This document shows, piece after piece, positions 1 to 7,878 of a stretch of DNA of 12,559 bases (position 1 is its first letter; each line of letters begins with the position of its first letter). The position numbers and the translations under genes were made by a program. The notes beneath the pieces are model-generated. The model did not search any database. It was not told the DNA's origin and saw nothing but the letters and a program-made list of their open reading frames with translations. The stretch spans positions 1-12,559 of the forward strand of contig RDXA01000377.1 of NCBI GenBank assembly GCA_004292705.1. Direction: 5' to 3'. Source of the DNA: Sphingomonadales bacterium. GTDB taxonomy: Bacteria > Pseudomonadota > Alphaproteobacteria > Sphingomonadales > Sphingomonadaceae.

Positions 1-1
1 G

Positions 2-85
2 CCACAATCGCACCTGGTCAGCTATGTCCCGCCTTTTGCGCCGATCGGGCGGATGGCGGTGACGGGTTGGCTGCGTAGCCGATGA
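2..85 (+). CDS. C-terminal tail of a probable 2OG-Fe(II) oxygenase (partial)
   Basis: The frame starting at base 2 is open from the window edge to a TGA at 83-85, giving 27 residues that end in GRMAVTGWLRSR. The pattern H-x-V-x-x-V followed about ten residues later by G-R and then a GW strand resembles the last strands of Fe(II)/2-oxoglutarate dioxygenases. There the His would be the third iron ligand and the Arg would bind the 2OG carboxylate. This is pattern recognition on a short fragment and could be coincidence. The stop overlaps an ATG at 82-84 (ATGA), and a TPR/2OG oxygenase gene follows, so the two genes are probably in one operon. The other two forward frames also run part of the way through, so the gene call itself is tentative. 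Confidence 0.4.
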   Translation, partial: PQSHLVSYVPPFAPIGRMAVTGWLRSR

Positions 86-113
86 ACGCGGCAGGATCGC
101 AGCGGAGCGGGCG

Positions 114-1755
114 ATGGCGTTGAGCGCGCAGGGGATCGCACAGGCGGCGAGCCAGCTCGCCGCACAGGGCCGCGATGCCGAAGCCGAGGCGCTGTACGAA
201 CAGGGGCTGGCCGATTTTCCCGATGACGCGCGGCTCGCCAACAGCGTCGGCAATTTCCACTTCAAGGCCGGGCGGCTGGAGCGGGCACTGGCGCTGTTTG
301 AGCGCGCGCGCAATCACGCTTGGCCGGCTCTCGCGTCCCGAGCGCGCGGTCACCCTGCTCCTCACGCTCGAACAATGGGCCGGCAGCAATCCCGGTTATT
401 GGCGCGTGCGCGCCGATAGCGAGCGTCAGGCGCGGCAATATCGTGCGGCCAGCACGAGCGTGGCGCGCGCGGTGGCGCTGGATCCGGGCGGGCCGCGCAC
501 GGCGCGCAGCCGGGCCCGCCTCTCGCTTGAACGCAGCGATCCGCAGGCTATCGCCCATATCGAGCAAGCGCTGACCCTCAATCGCGGCGATCCCAATCTG
601 CTGTTCGATTACGCTCAGGCACTGGCAGTCGAGGGGCGTCTGGCCGAGGCGCTGGAATGCACCACGACCCTGATCACCCATGTGCCGGGGTGGACTGACG
701 GGCTCAAACTCCATGCCGAATTGCGCTGGGCGGCAGGCGACCGGGCGGATTTCGCCGATCATTTCGAAGCGATTACGGCCATGCCGACGGCGGGCCCGGC
801 GATCTGGCTGGCGTGGTGCGAGACGCTTGAAGGGGTGGATCGCCCGGCCGAAAGCGCCGCCATCCTTGCCCGTGCGCGTGCCATCTGGCCGGACAACGCC
901 GATCTCGCGCTCGCGCAGGCGGTGGCACTGGGAGAGGCAGGCACAGCGGGCCAGGCCCAACAGGTGTTAGACGCCTTTCTGGCGCAAACCGGGCCGGACT
1001 GGGCGACCGCGCGCGGCCGCAACCTCCTCCGATTGGGCGAGATTGCACGGGCCGAGACGGAATTGGCCGCAGTCCTCGCCGCGCGGCCCGGTGACGTCAT
1101 CGGTTGGGCCCTGATCGACCTGTGCTGGCGCCTTGCTGGCGATGTGCGGCATGAATGGCTGCATGGCCAGCAGGGGCTGGTGCGGCAAATCGCCTTACCT
1201 CTCACCGCGGATGAGCGCACGGACATCACGACCCTGCTACGACAGTTGCATGAGCACTCGGCTATGCCGATCGGTCAATCGGTCAAGCGGGGCAGCCAGA
1301 CAAAAGGTGCGCTCTTTGCCCGGGCAGAGCCGGAACTTGCACGGCTCGAGGCCGCGCTCGGCGAGGCGATGGCCGATTATCGCGCCGGGCTACCGCCGGT
1401 CGATCCGCGCCATCCGCTGCTGTCGAAGCGCGATGCGGGCTGGACGATCACCGGAAGCTGGTCGATCCTGCTCGACGGCGAGGGGCACCACGCCGCGCAT
1501 ATTCATCCGCGCGGCTTGCTGTCATCGGCGAGCTACTGGCTGGTGCCCGAAGATATCGATGCGCCCGAGCACCCCGGATGGCTTGAGCTTGGCAATCCGC
1601 CGCCGGGCCTCGCCGATAGGCTTGGTAGCCTGCACACCGTCCGGCCCGAAGCGGGCACGCTCGTGCTCTTCCCGAGCACGCTCTACCACGGCACGCGCCC
1701 GATCACGCAAAGCACCCGCATGACGGTCGCCTTCGACGTCACAGCAACTGCCTGA
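114..1755 (+). CDS. TPR-repeat protein with C-terminal putative 2OG-Fe(II) oxygenase domain; frame broken near 300-340
   Basis: The product has N-terminal tetratricopeptide repeats followed by an oxygenase domain of the putative 2OG-Fe(II) type. TPRs are seen in two frames. From ATG 114 (GGAG at 104-107, six bases upstream) the frame reads alpha-helical repeats such as AGRLERALALFERA. After about base 320 the sensible sequence continues one frame over (GRLSRPERAVTLL and so on) and stays open to the TGA at 1753-1755. The oxygenase domain is complete. HIHPRGLLSSASYW (around 1498-1540) supplies the first metal-binding His residues, and LYHGTRP (His codon 1687-1689) with the following TRMTVAFD supplies the distal His and the likely 2OG-binding Arg. 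The substrate is unknown; members of this family may hydroxylate proteins or peptides. The second frame has no good start before the break, so as sequenced the gene gives a truncated 101-residue product. If it is not a sequencing error, this is a pseudogene. The 2OG part could only be made from a downstream start such as the GTG at 406. Confidence 0.7.
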
Positions 1756-1790
1756 CACCTCAATCAAGGGGCGGCACCGCCGGCAAAAGC

Positions 1791-1827
1791 AAGGGGCGGC
1801 GGATCGAATGATCCGCCGCCCCTTTTT
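1791..1827. terminator. Rho-independent terminator between convergent genes
   Basis: A perfect 15-bp stem (1791-1805 with 1810-1824) with a GAAT loop runs into a T tract at 1823-1827 on the plus strand. On the minus strand the same stem is followed by CTTTT after two intervening bases. It therefore probably ends both the TPR/oxygenase transcript (+) and the TBDR transcript that stops at 1849 (-). Confidence 0.85.
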
Positions 1828-1848
1828 GTGCGTCAGTTCTGAATGGGA

Positions 1849-4824
1849 TCAGAAGCGGAAGTTCACACCCATGAAGAAGTCACGGCCAAGCACGTCGAAG
1901 AAGCTCGGCAAGGTGTTGCCCTGTTCGGCCTGCGCACCCAGAACCGGGGGAGCCTTGTCGAACAGGTTGTTAACGCCCGCATTGATCGTCATGCGCTCGT
2001 TGACGTCGAAGCCGACCGAAAGGTCGATGTAGTTCCACGCACCGATCGAACGCAGCGGCAAGGCATTGTTCGGAATACGGTCGTTCCCGCTGAACGTGTT
2101 CTGAACGCGGAAGTCCTCGGTCGGACCTTCATAGCGCCAGCGCACCGAGAACAGGGCCGGACCCTGCGTATAGGTGACGCGCACGTTGTGGCGGTAATCG
2201 GGTAGGCCGTAGGTGCCTTCGGTGATGTTCTCGCGCAGGGGCAGCAGCGCCACCGGGGTGTTGCGGAACTCGTTGAGCCAGGTGCCGAGGTAGAAGAACC
2301 CAAGCTCACCCTTGAACAGCGGCACGGTGTAATCGACCTGGAAGTCGATGCCCGAGGTTTTGAGCAGACCGACGTTGTCCTGCACCAGCGACGGGTTGAG
2401 GCCGCCCGAGTTCAGGCCCAGGGCACCGGTACCCGTGTTGCGCTTGCCGACGAAAGCTTCGCAGGTCGGCGTCGCAAGGTTCTGCACCGTGTTGAAGCAC
2501 AGCGAAAGAGCCGTGGCGAGGCCGCCCAGACGGGTGTTGATCGTGTCTTCAACCGTGATGTTGAAGTAGTCGACCGTGATGTTCAGGCGCGGCACGAAAC
2601 TCGGTTGGAGGACCACACCGAAGGTGTAGGTGTCCGAGGTTTCTTCGCCCACATTCGGGTTTCCACCGAAGTCGGCCTGGATCTGCGCGTTGGGCTGCAC
2701 GCCGCGGGTAAACACGGCAGCCGCCGGGACGCCCGAAGCGATACAGAAAGCACGCAGCGCCGCAGTACGCTCGGCCACGGGGCCGCGATCCGAACACGGA
2801 TCGGTTGCCGCGGGGAAGCCCGTCGAAGCACCGCCGAACAGATCCTGCACGTTCGGCGCACGCACCGCCCGCGAGTACTGGCCGCGGAAGCGGATGCCCT
2901 CGATCGGCGAGAAATCGCCGCCCACGTTGTAGGTCCAGGTGCCGCCGACGCGATCCAGCGAGTAATCCGAGTAACGGAAGGCGCCGTTGACTTCGAGCAG
3001 GTTGATGAAACCGTCCTCGACGATCGGCACGCGGACTTCGCCAAAGATTTCCTTCACGTCATAGCCGCCGCGGGTCGGCAGACCGGCGTTGAAGCCAAGC
3101 ACGTCGCCCGATGCGAGGAAGGTATCGGGGATGAACGCCGAGTCCACCTTGCGATATTCGGCACCGAGCGCGAAACCGACGTCATCAGCACCGAAGCCGA
3201 GGTTGAACAGCGTGCCGCTGACCGTGCCAACAAGGTTGCTCATTTCGGAGGTGGTGATGTTGGTTGCGTTGATCGACAGGTAGCGCAGCGCCGCCGGGTC
3301 GGCGAGGCCGTTCCCGAAGACGTTGAGCGGCACACAGCCTGCAGCCCGCGCGGCTGCATCGAGACAGCGCTGCTGGCCACCGACAACTTCGGTCGTCAGC
3401 GCGTTGCGGAACCGGCTCGCCGAGATGTTCCCCAACTGGATGTTGGTGTTGGTTGTCCGGGCATACGAATAATATGCATCGAAGTTGATGTTGTCGGTGA
3501 TCCCGCCACGGACACCACCGAGGACGCGGAACGCTTCACGGCTGGCGTTCGAGTTACGCGAACCAATGTCGTTGAAGCGGAAGTTCACCTGGGTCTGCCG
3601 GTAGAGCGGGTTCCCGAGGCTAGGGCCAGCCGTAGTGCTCACCGGGTTCTGGAGCAGCAGCGCCCGGGTCTGGGCATTGAAGAACGGGCTGTCGACGAAC
3701 AGCGGCGCCGAAACGCCGGCCGGCGTCGGCGCGAGTTCCTGAGCGACCTCGTTACGCACGAACGAGAGTTCCGAATAGGCTTCGATGCCGTCGCTGAACT
3801 CGTAGTGACCGTAAGCACCGATCAGGTAACGTTCCTGCGGCAGCTGGAGGTAGTTGTCCGGCGCGAAGTTGTAGAGATCGCCCGGATCCTGGAAAAGGCG
3901 CGAACCGCCACCGGTAGGGTTGAAGATGTAGGTGCTCTGGCCACCGACCGGGCCGGCATTGAAGGTGCCGGTCGGCGTGGTCGCCGAACCCTGCGGAACG
4001 AAGCCGAGCTCGCCGCCGCGTGCGATACAGGTGCCGACAGCGATACCGCTAGGGAACGGAGTCCCGATATCGCCACGGCCGGTGCTGCCCGGAACGATGC
4101 AGCCGTCACCAGCGGCACGCTCGGAAAACTCGCGCGCATCCTGGAACACCGGGCTACGACGGGTATAGTTGGCGAACATGGTCACCGCACCGCGACCATC
4201 ATCGAAGGCCGAACCGATGGCCGCGTTGAACTGGTAACGCTCACCGTCGCCACGGCTGGTCAGCGAGTAGCTGCCGCCGAGCTCGAGGCCTTCGACGTCA
4301 CGCAGCTTGAAGTTGACGACACCGGCGACCGCGTCCGAACCGTAAACGGCCGAAGCCCCGCCGGTCACGACTTCGACGCCGCCCAGCAGAAACTGCGGGA
4401 TGGTGTTAAGGTCGACGATCTGGTTGGTATCGTAGAACATCCAGCGGCGGCCGTTGACCAACACCAGTGTGCGGGTCGCGCCGAGGTTACGCAGGTTGAG
4501 CGTCACCGCGCCGTTGCCGGGGTTGTTCGAGAAGCCGGTCAGGCCGGGAAGAACCTGCGGAAGGGTATTGAGCACCTGCTCAACGTTGACGGCACCCGTC
4601 AGACGGAATTCCTCGGGCGAGACCACCGTGACCGGACTGGTCGAGCTGAGGTCGGTGCGCTGAATGCGCGAGCCGGTCACGAGAATGGCGCTGGATTCGG
4701 TGGCCGGTTCGTTGGCACCCGAGACATCGGCGGTCTCGTTATCCTGCGCGTAAGCCGGCGCCGCGAACATGGCACCAGCCATGATCGTTCCGGCGAGCAG
4801 TGAAGCTTTCTGGAAGCGTTGCAT
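1849..4824 (-). CDS. TonB-dependent outer-membrane receptor (991 aa)
   Basis: This is an outer-membrane beta-barrel importer energised by TonB-ExbB-ExbD. Its substrate cannot be read from the sequence. Residues 1-26 are a signal peptide (cleavage AYA|QD). A short linker leads to a TonB-box-like AILVTGSRI (46-54). The plug follows, with NLRNLGATRTLVLVNGRR and the conserved VVTGGASAVYGSDAVAGVVN. The rest is a 22-strand-type barrel ending in the BAM recognition residues FFMGVNFRF with a terminal Phe. Closely spaced Cys pairs in predicted extracellular loops (for example QRCLDAAARAAGC, and the two cysteines flanking SDRGPVAERTAALRAF) suggest loop disulfides. There is no N-terminal STN signalling domain, and no FecI/FecR genes lie nearby, so sigma-factor cross-talk is not expected. 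The start is supported by AAAGGA about eight bases upstream of ATG and by the signal peptide. The gene stands alone, with a terminator on its 3' side and a divergent gene on its 5' side. Confidence 0.95.
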   Translation of the reverse strand: MQRFQKASLLAGTIMAGAMFAAPAYAQDNETADVSGANEPATESSAILVTGSRIQRTDLSSTSPVTVVSPEEFRLTGAVNVEQVLNTLPQVLPGLTGFSNNPGNGAVTLNLRNLGATRTLVLVNGRRWMFYDTNQIVDLNTIPQFLLGGVEVVTGGASAVYGSDAVAGVVNFKLRDVEGLELGGSYSLTSRGDGERYQFNAAIGSAFDDGRGAVTMFANYTRRSPVFQDAREFSERAAGDGCIVPGSTGRGDIGTPFPSGIAVGTCIARGGELGFVPQGSATTPTGTFNAGPVGGQSTYIFNPTGGGSRLFQDPGDLYNFAPDNYLQLPQERYLIGAYGHYEFSDGIEAYSELSFVRNEVAQELAPTPAGVSAPLFVDSPFFNAQTRALLLQNPVSTTAGPSLGNPLYRQTQVNFRFNDIGSRNSNASREAFRVLGGVRGGITDNINFDAYYSYARTTNTNIQLGNISASRFRNALTTEVVGGQQRCLDAAARAAGCVPLNVFGNGLADPAALRYLSINATNITTSEMSNLVGTVSGTLFNLGFGADDVGFALGAEYRKVDSAFIPDTFLASGDVLGFNAGLPTRGGYDVKEIFGEVRVPIVEDGFINLLEVNGAFRYSDYSLDRVGGTWTYNVGGDFSPIEGIRFRGQYSRAVRAPNVQDLFGGASTGFPAATDPCSDRGPVAERTAALRAFCIASGVPAAAVFTRGVQPNAQIQADFGGNPNVGEETSDTYTFGVVLQPSFVPRLNITVDYFNITVEDTINTRLGGLATALSLCFNTVQNLATPTCEAFVGKRNTGTGALGLNSGGLNPSLVQDNVGLLKTSGIDFQVDYTVPLFKGELGFFYLGTWLNEFRNTPVALLPLRENITEGTYGLPDYRHNVRVTYTQGPALFSVRWRYEGPTEDFRVQNTFSGNDRIPNNALPLRSIGAWNYIDLSVGFDVNERMTINAGVNNLFDKAPPVLGAQAEQGNTLPSFFDVLGRDFFMGVNFRF

Positions 4825-4883
4825 TTGCGGTTCCTTTTGTGGAGCGCGCGCGAGATGCGCACGACGCTAAGGCTGCCTCCCTA

Positions 4884-4889
4884 GGTCAA
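4884..4889 (-). promoter_or_regulatory. Possible -35 element of the TBDR promoter
   Basis: On the minus strand TTGACC lies about 60 bases upstream of the receptor start in a 251-base divergent intergenic region. No convincing -10 sequence follows at standard spacing (TAGCGT after 14 bases is the best), so this is weak. The rest of the gap must also hold the promoter of the plus-strand gene at 5076. TTGCGG (4933) and GATACA (4957), with an 18-base spacer, are a poor candidate pair. Confidence 0.18.
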
Positions 4890-5075
4890 TCGCCTTCCCG
4901 GCTGCAATCGGACGGTTTCGGATTGGTGACACTTGCGGCGGGGCTGTTGCAGTTCGGATACAGTCTGATGAAGGCTCCGAGGCCAAGGGAGCCCATTGCC
5001 AGCCTGAAAAGTGCGGATTCGGCTATTGGACTGCAATCTTGTTCGTGGCTATGCACCGGACAGGGGAGATAGAGC

Positions 5076-5648
5076 ATGATCCGTCCGCCAGCCAAACGTT
5101 CTGCCGCTAGAGGCATTGTCACAAAGGGCGCGATTGTGCTCGGGATCACGATGGGAGCCGGGTTTGCGGTGTTGGCGCAGCCAGTGTTCCAAAGTTCGGC
5201 CAGCCTGATCGAGGATTTGCGTACTTGCCGCGCAATGACCGGCGAAACCGAGCGGCTGACTTGTTATGATGCCAAGGTCGGGATGCTGCTCGGCGCGGTC
5301 GAGGCGGGCGATCTGCGGCTGGTCGACCGCGCGGAGGTGCGCCGGACGCGGCGCCAGCTGTTCGGACTGACTCTTCCGGATGTGGACATCCTGAGATCGG
5401 ACGAGAAGGACCGGGAGGAGGAAGGCACAGACCTGTTCGAAACCAAAGTCGCCAGCAGCCGCCAGATCGGCCCGGCAAACTGGCGCTTCACAACCGCCGA
5501 GGGTGCGGTGTGGGAAATCAACAATCCCCCGCGCAGAATCGCGCCGATCATGCCAGGCGACAAACTGGTCTTCAAGAAAGCCTCGCTCGGCTATTATTTC
5601 ATCCGCATCAACGGGCAGATCGGGGTCAAGGGGCGGCGCGTCTCGTGA
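5076..5648 (+). CDS. Exported small protein of unknown function with C-x11-C/CYD motif (190 aa)
   Basis: I do not recognise a named function. The N-terminus is basic, followed by a hydrophobic stretch (about residues 17-34) ending in VLA|QP. It is therefore likely a signal peptide, or less likely a membrane anchor, with the rest in the periplasm. After it comes TCRAMTGETERLTCYDAKV with Cys51 and Cys63. This C...RL-x-CYD arrangement is widespread in small alphaproteobacterial periplasmic proteins, and the two cysteines probably form a disulfide. A charged linker (RSDEKDREEEGTD, about 108-120) leads to a C-terminal beta-rich module with WRFTTAEGAVWEI and PGDKLVFKKASLGYYFIRI, which looks like a small SH3- or OB-like barrel. 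The start is supported by GGGGAG seven bases before ATG. It is divergent from the receptor at 1849-4824, ends at a hairpin terminator, and appears monocistronic. Confidence 0.85.
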   Translation: MIRPPAKRSAARGIVTKGAIVLGITMGAGFAVLAQPVFQSSASLIEDLRTCRAMTGETERLTCYDAKVGMLLGAVEAGDLRLVDRAEVRRTRRQLFGLTLPDVDILRSDEKDREEEGTDLFETKVASSRQIGPANWRFTTAEGAVWEINNPPRRIAPIMPGDKLVFKKASLGYYFIRINGQIGVKGRRVS

Positions 5649-5672
5649 TCGCCTCCCCTGCCGCATAGCGCA

Positions 5673-5710
5673 AAGGGCCCGGCCATCGCTGGCCGGGCCC
5701 TTGCTGTTTT
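5673..5710 (+). terminator. Rho-independent terminator after the small exported protein
   Basis: A 13-bp GC-rich stem (5673-5685 with 5690-5702) with a TCGC loop is followed by GCTGTTTT on the plus strand, 24 bases after the stop of the 190-aa gene. It lies 15 bases beyond the stop of the minus-strand peptidase and may help end that transcript too, although only TTT follows the stem in that direction. Confidence 0.75.
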
Positions 5711-5725
5711 CGGCAAAGCCTAGCC

Positions 5726-7714
5726 TTACAGCCCGCCCGGCCCGCAATCATTGGCAAGGTAATCGAGCATCTTGGTAAAGAACTGCTGCTGGTGCGTATA
5801 CATCAGTGTGGGATAGAAGTGGTCCGCTCCCTCCAGCGTGATGAACTGGCCATCCTTGCCGGTCTTCTCGAACGCCTTCTTGTAATCGGTGAAGTGATAA
5901 TAGAGCACGCGGCGGTCGACATCGCCGTGCACCATCAGCAGCGGAATATTGACCTTGCCCACCTCGTCGACGGGGTTCACGCCGAAGGCGGTGTTGAGCC
6001 AGTACTGGTCCACCGCACTGTCGCGGCCGCGACCCCAGACCTGCTTGAGTTTGGGCCAGTTCGAAACCGCTGCCCCGGCAATGGTGCACTGGTAGATGTT
6101 GGGATCACGGCTCGCCGCGACAAGCGCGGCATAGCCGCCATAGGACCAGCCGAACATGGCAATGCGATCAGGATCGACGAGTCCCTCCTTCACGAGGTGG
6201 AGCGCGCCGTCGTCCTTGTCGTCCTGCATCGCCTTGCCGTATTCGCCGAACCCGGCGAGGAAGTGCTCGCGCCCCCAGCCGACTGTGACACGGTATTGCG
6301 GCTGAAGCACCATGTAGCCCTGATTGGCGAGCAGCTGCCCCCATTCATCATAGGTCACGACTTCGTTCACCATCGGCCCACCATGCGGCAGGACGATCAG
6401 CGGGAAAGGCCCCTTGCCCTTGGGCTTGGTGAGATAGGCCGGAATGATCCGACCATCGCGCGCCGGATAGCGAATGTATTCGACATCGGCGAGCGTATCC
6501 GGGTTAAGCAGGGGGTTGCGGCTTCCGAGCTTGGCAAGCTTGCCATCCTTGACCAGCCAGAAAGAGCCTGGATCATGCGGCCCCCGGTTGGTGACGATCA
6601 TGGTCTGGCCGTCAGTCGACCGGCTGGAGATATTGATCTGGTGGGCGTGGGGGATCTGCTGCTGGAGCGCTTCGTAAAGCGCCTTTTCTTCCTCGTCGAA
6701 CCAGTGCCGCTCCATCTTCGCGCCCGGATAGATCGCCGCGACCAGCTTGTCGTTGCCCGGAATGGAGTGGGTCTGGACACCCATCACATCGGCATCCTTG
6801 TCCTGAAACAGCTTCTTGCCGATCTTGCCGGTCGCGAAGTCGAACTCGAACAGGGCGGCCTTGTCCTCGCCCTCGGCCCAGTTGATGAAATAACCCCGAC
6901 TGGGATTGTCGGGATCGAAGCCGGCCAGCCCGGGCACACCGGTGTAGACCGTCGCGACGTTGTTCACGTCATTGAGATCAAATTCGAGAAACTGCGTCCA
7001 CGATCCGTCACCCGGCTTGCGGTAAAAGAACTGCAGCTTGTTCGAGACCGGATCGATGCTCTGGGTGAAGCGCGGATTGCCGTCGTTATCGAAGGTCGCC
7101 TGCGGATATTTGCCCGAACCGCGCAGCACCAGCGAGCGCGCGCCCGTGTTGAGGTCGAACCTGTAGTATGATCGCGGCCGGAACCGCTCGAAGGGATCGC
7201 TGCCCGTGCCGTCACCAACGGCTGTCCCGGTCGACACAAGAATTGCATCCGGCTCCTTGGGCAGCGTGTTGACCAACCCAAAATTGCCATCGACCCGGCT
7301 GAACTTGTTCGCCTCGAGATCGTAGAAGAACGAGGCATAGCTGCGCACGTCCTCTTCCTGCGACTTCACGGTTTTGCGAAGCACCTGCCACGCGGTGCCA
7401 TAAATCTTCGTGGCGCTCACCCAGGTGGCCGAAACGATCTCCATCGGATCGGCATTGAGCCGGCGCAGCGGCTTGGAGAGATCCGACGTGCTGTAGATTT
7501 CCAGAATATACTCGCCTTCGCGGCTTTCGACCTTGTGGACCAGCATATGCTTGCCATCGGGCGAAATCTGGACGGCGTTCACGACATCGCGCAGCGCCCA
7601 CACTTCGATCGGGACGTTGCCTTGTGCCTGGGTTGGCGTCGGCCCGGCCATGACCAGACCCAAAGCGGAAGCGCCGACGAGGGCAGCGGCGAGCGAGGTT
7701 TTGATAAGTTTCAT
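5726..7714 (-). CDS. Secreted S9-family serine peptidase (prolyl oligopeptidase-type, 662 aa)
   Basis: This is an alpha/beta-hydrolase peptidase of the S9 (prolyl oligopeptidase/acylaminoacyl-peptidase) clan, expected in the periplasm. Residues 1-30 form a signal peptide (MKLIKTSLAAALVG..., cleavage TQA|QG). The middle region (about 35-390) has the repeated beta-strand look of the S9 propeller, starting with VVNAVQISPDGKHMLVHK. The hydrolase domain follows, with FPLIVLPHGGP (oxyanion region), GWSYGG (nucleophile Ser524), HGDVDRRV (Asp600) and GADHFYPT (His632), so a complete Ser-Asp-His triad is visible. The frame stays open to an ATG at 7837, but that start lies inside a terminator hairpin and would bury the signal peptide, so ATG 7714 is preferred although its Shine-Dalgarno is weak. 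It lies 164 bases downstream of a co-oriented TonB receptor, which suggests peptide uptake or processing. Lasso-peptide isopeptidase is an alternative within the same fold. Confidence 0.93.
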   Translation of the reverse strand: MKLIKTSLAAALVGASALGLVMAGPTPTQAQGNVPIEVWALRDVVNAVQISPDGKHMLVHKVESREGEYILEIYSTSDLSKPLRRLNADPMEIVSATWVSATKIYGTAWQVLRKTVKSQEEDVRSYASFFYDLEANKFSRVDGNFGLVNTLPKEPDAILVSTGTAVGDGTGSDPFERFRPRSYYRFDLNTGARSLVLRGSGKYPQATFDNDGNPRFTQSIDPVSNKLQFFYRKPGDGSWTQFLEFDLNDVNNVATVYTGVPGLAGFDPDNPSRGYFINWAEGEDKAALFEFDFATGKIGKKLFQDKDADVMGVQTHSIPGNDKLVAAIYPGAKMERHWFDEEEKALYEALQQQIPHAHQINISSRSTDGQTMIVTNRGPHDPGSFWLVKDGKLAKLGSRNPLLNPDTLADVEYIRYPARDGRIIPAYLTKPKGKGPFPLIVLPHGGPMVNEVVTYDEWGQLLANQGYMVLQPQYRVTVGWGREHFLAGFGEYGKAMQDDKDDGALHLVKEGLVDPDRIAMFGWSYGGYAALVAASRDPNIYQCTIAGAAVSNWPKLKQVWGRGRDSAVDQYWLNTAFGVNPVDEVGKVNIPLLMVHGDVDRRVLYYHFTDYKKAFEKTGKDGQFITLEGADHFYPTLMYTHQQQFFTKMLDYLANDCGPGGL

Positions 7715-7812
7715 AATCCAAGCATTCCAAAGCACACAAGGGTTGAACCGAACAGGCGACGCCGGACTTGCAGCACCGCAGATGATGCCAAGGCGTGCGG
7801 CGGGATCAAACG

Positions 7813-7851
7813 AAAAATGCGGCCTCTCGGCAGACACCGGGAGGCCGCATT
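7813..7851 (-). terminator. Rho-independent terminator downstream of the second TonB receptor
   Basis: On the minus strand an 11-bp perfect stem (7841-7851 with 7816-7826), extended by three further pairs across one mismatch, has a six-base loop and runs into TTTTT (complement of 7813-7817). It begins 27 bases after the receptor stop and lies between the receptor and the peptidase genes, so it would limit read-through into the peptidase. Confidence 0.8.
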
Positions 7852-7878
7852 CCTCAAGTCATTCAGAACATTCGTCGA

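Noticed and set aside
262..960. A 232-codon open frame on the minus strand
   Set aside because: It is antisense to the TPR repeats and is composed mostly of Arg, Ala and Gly, a typical shadow in high-GC DNA.
2605..4803. A 732-codon open frame on the plus strand
   Set aside because: It lies entirely antisense to the first TonB receptor, whose domains are clear. Its protein is rich in Arg, Glu and Val without any recognisable motif, as expected for a GC-rich shadow frame.
4800..5072. A 90-codon plus-strand frame in the divergent intergenic region
   Set aside because: It begins inside the receptor signal-peptide region and runs to just before the 5076 start, with no ribosome site and no recognisable protein pattern.
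5792..7171. A 459-codon open frame on the plus strand
   Set aside because: It is antisense to the S9 peptidase with its intact catalytic triad, and has no ribosome site or domain pattern of its own.
7715..7837. N-terminal extension of the S9 peptidase to ATG 7837
   Set aside because: The upstream ATG is inside the terminator hairpin, and the 41 extra residues would precede a complete signal peptide starting at 7714.
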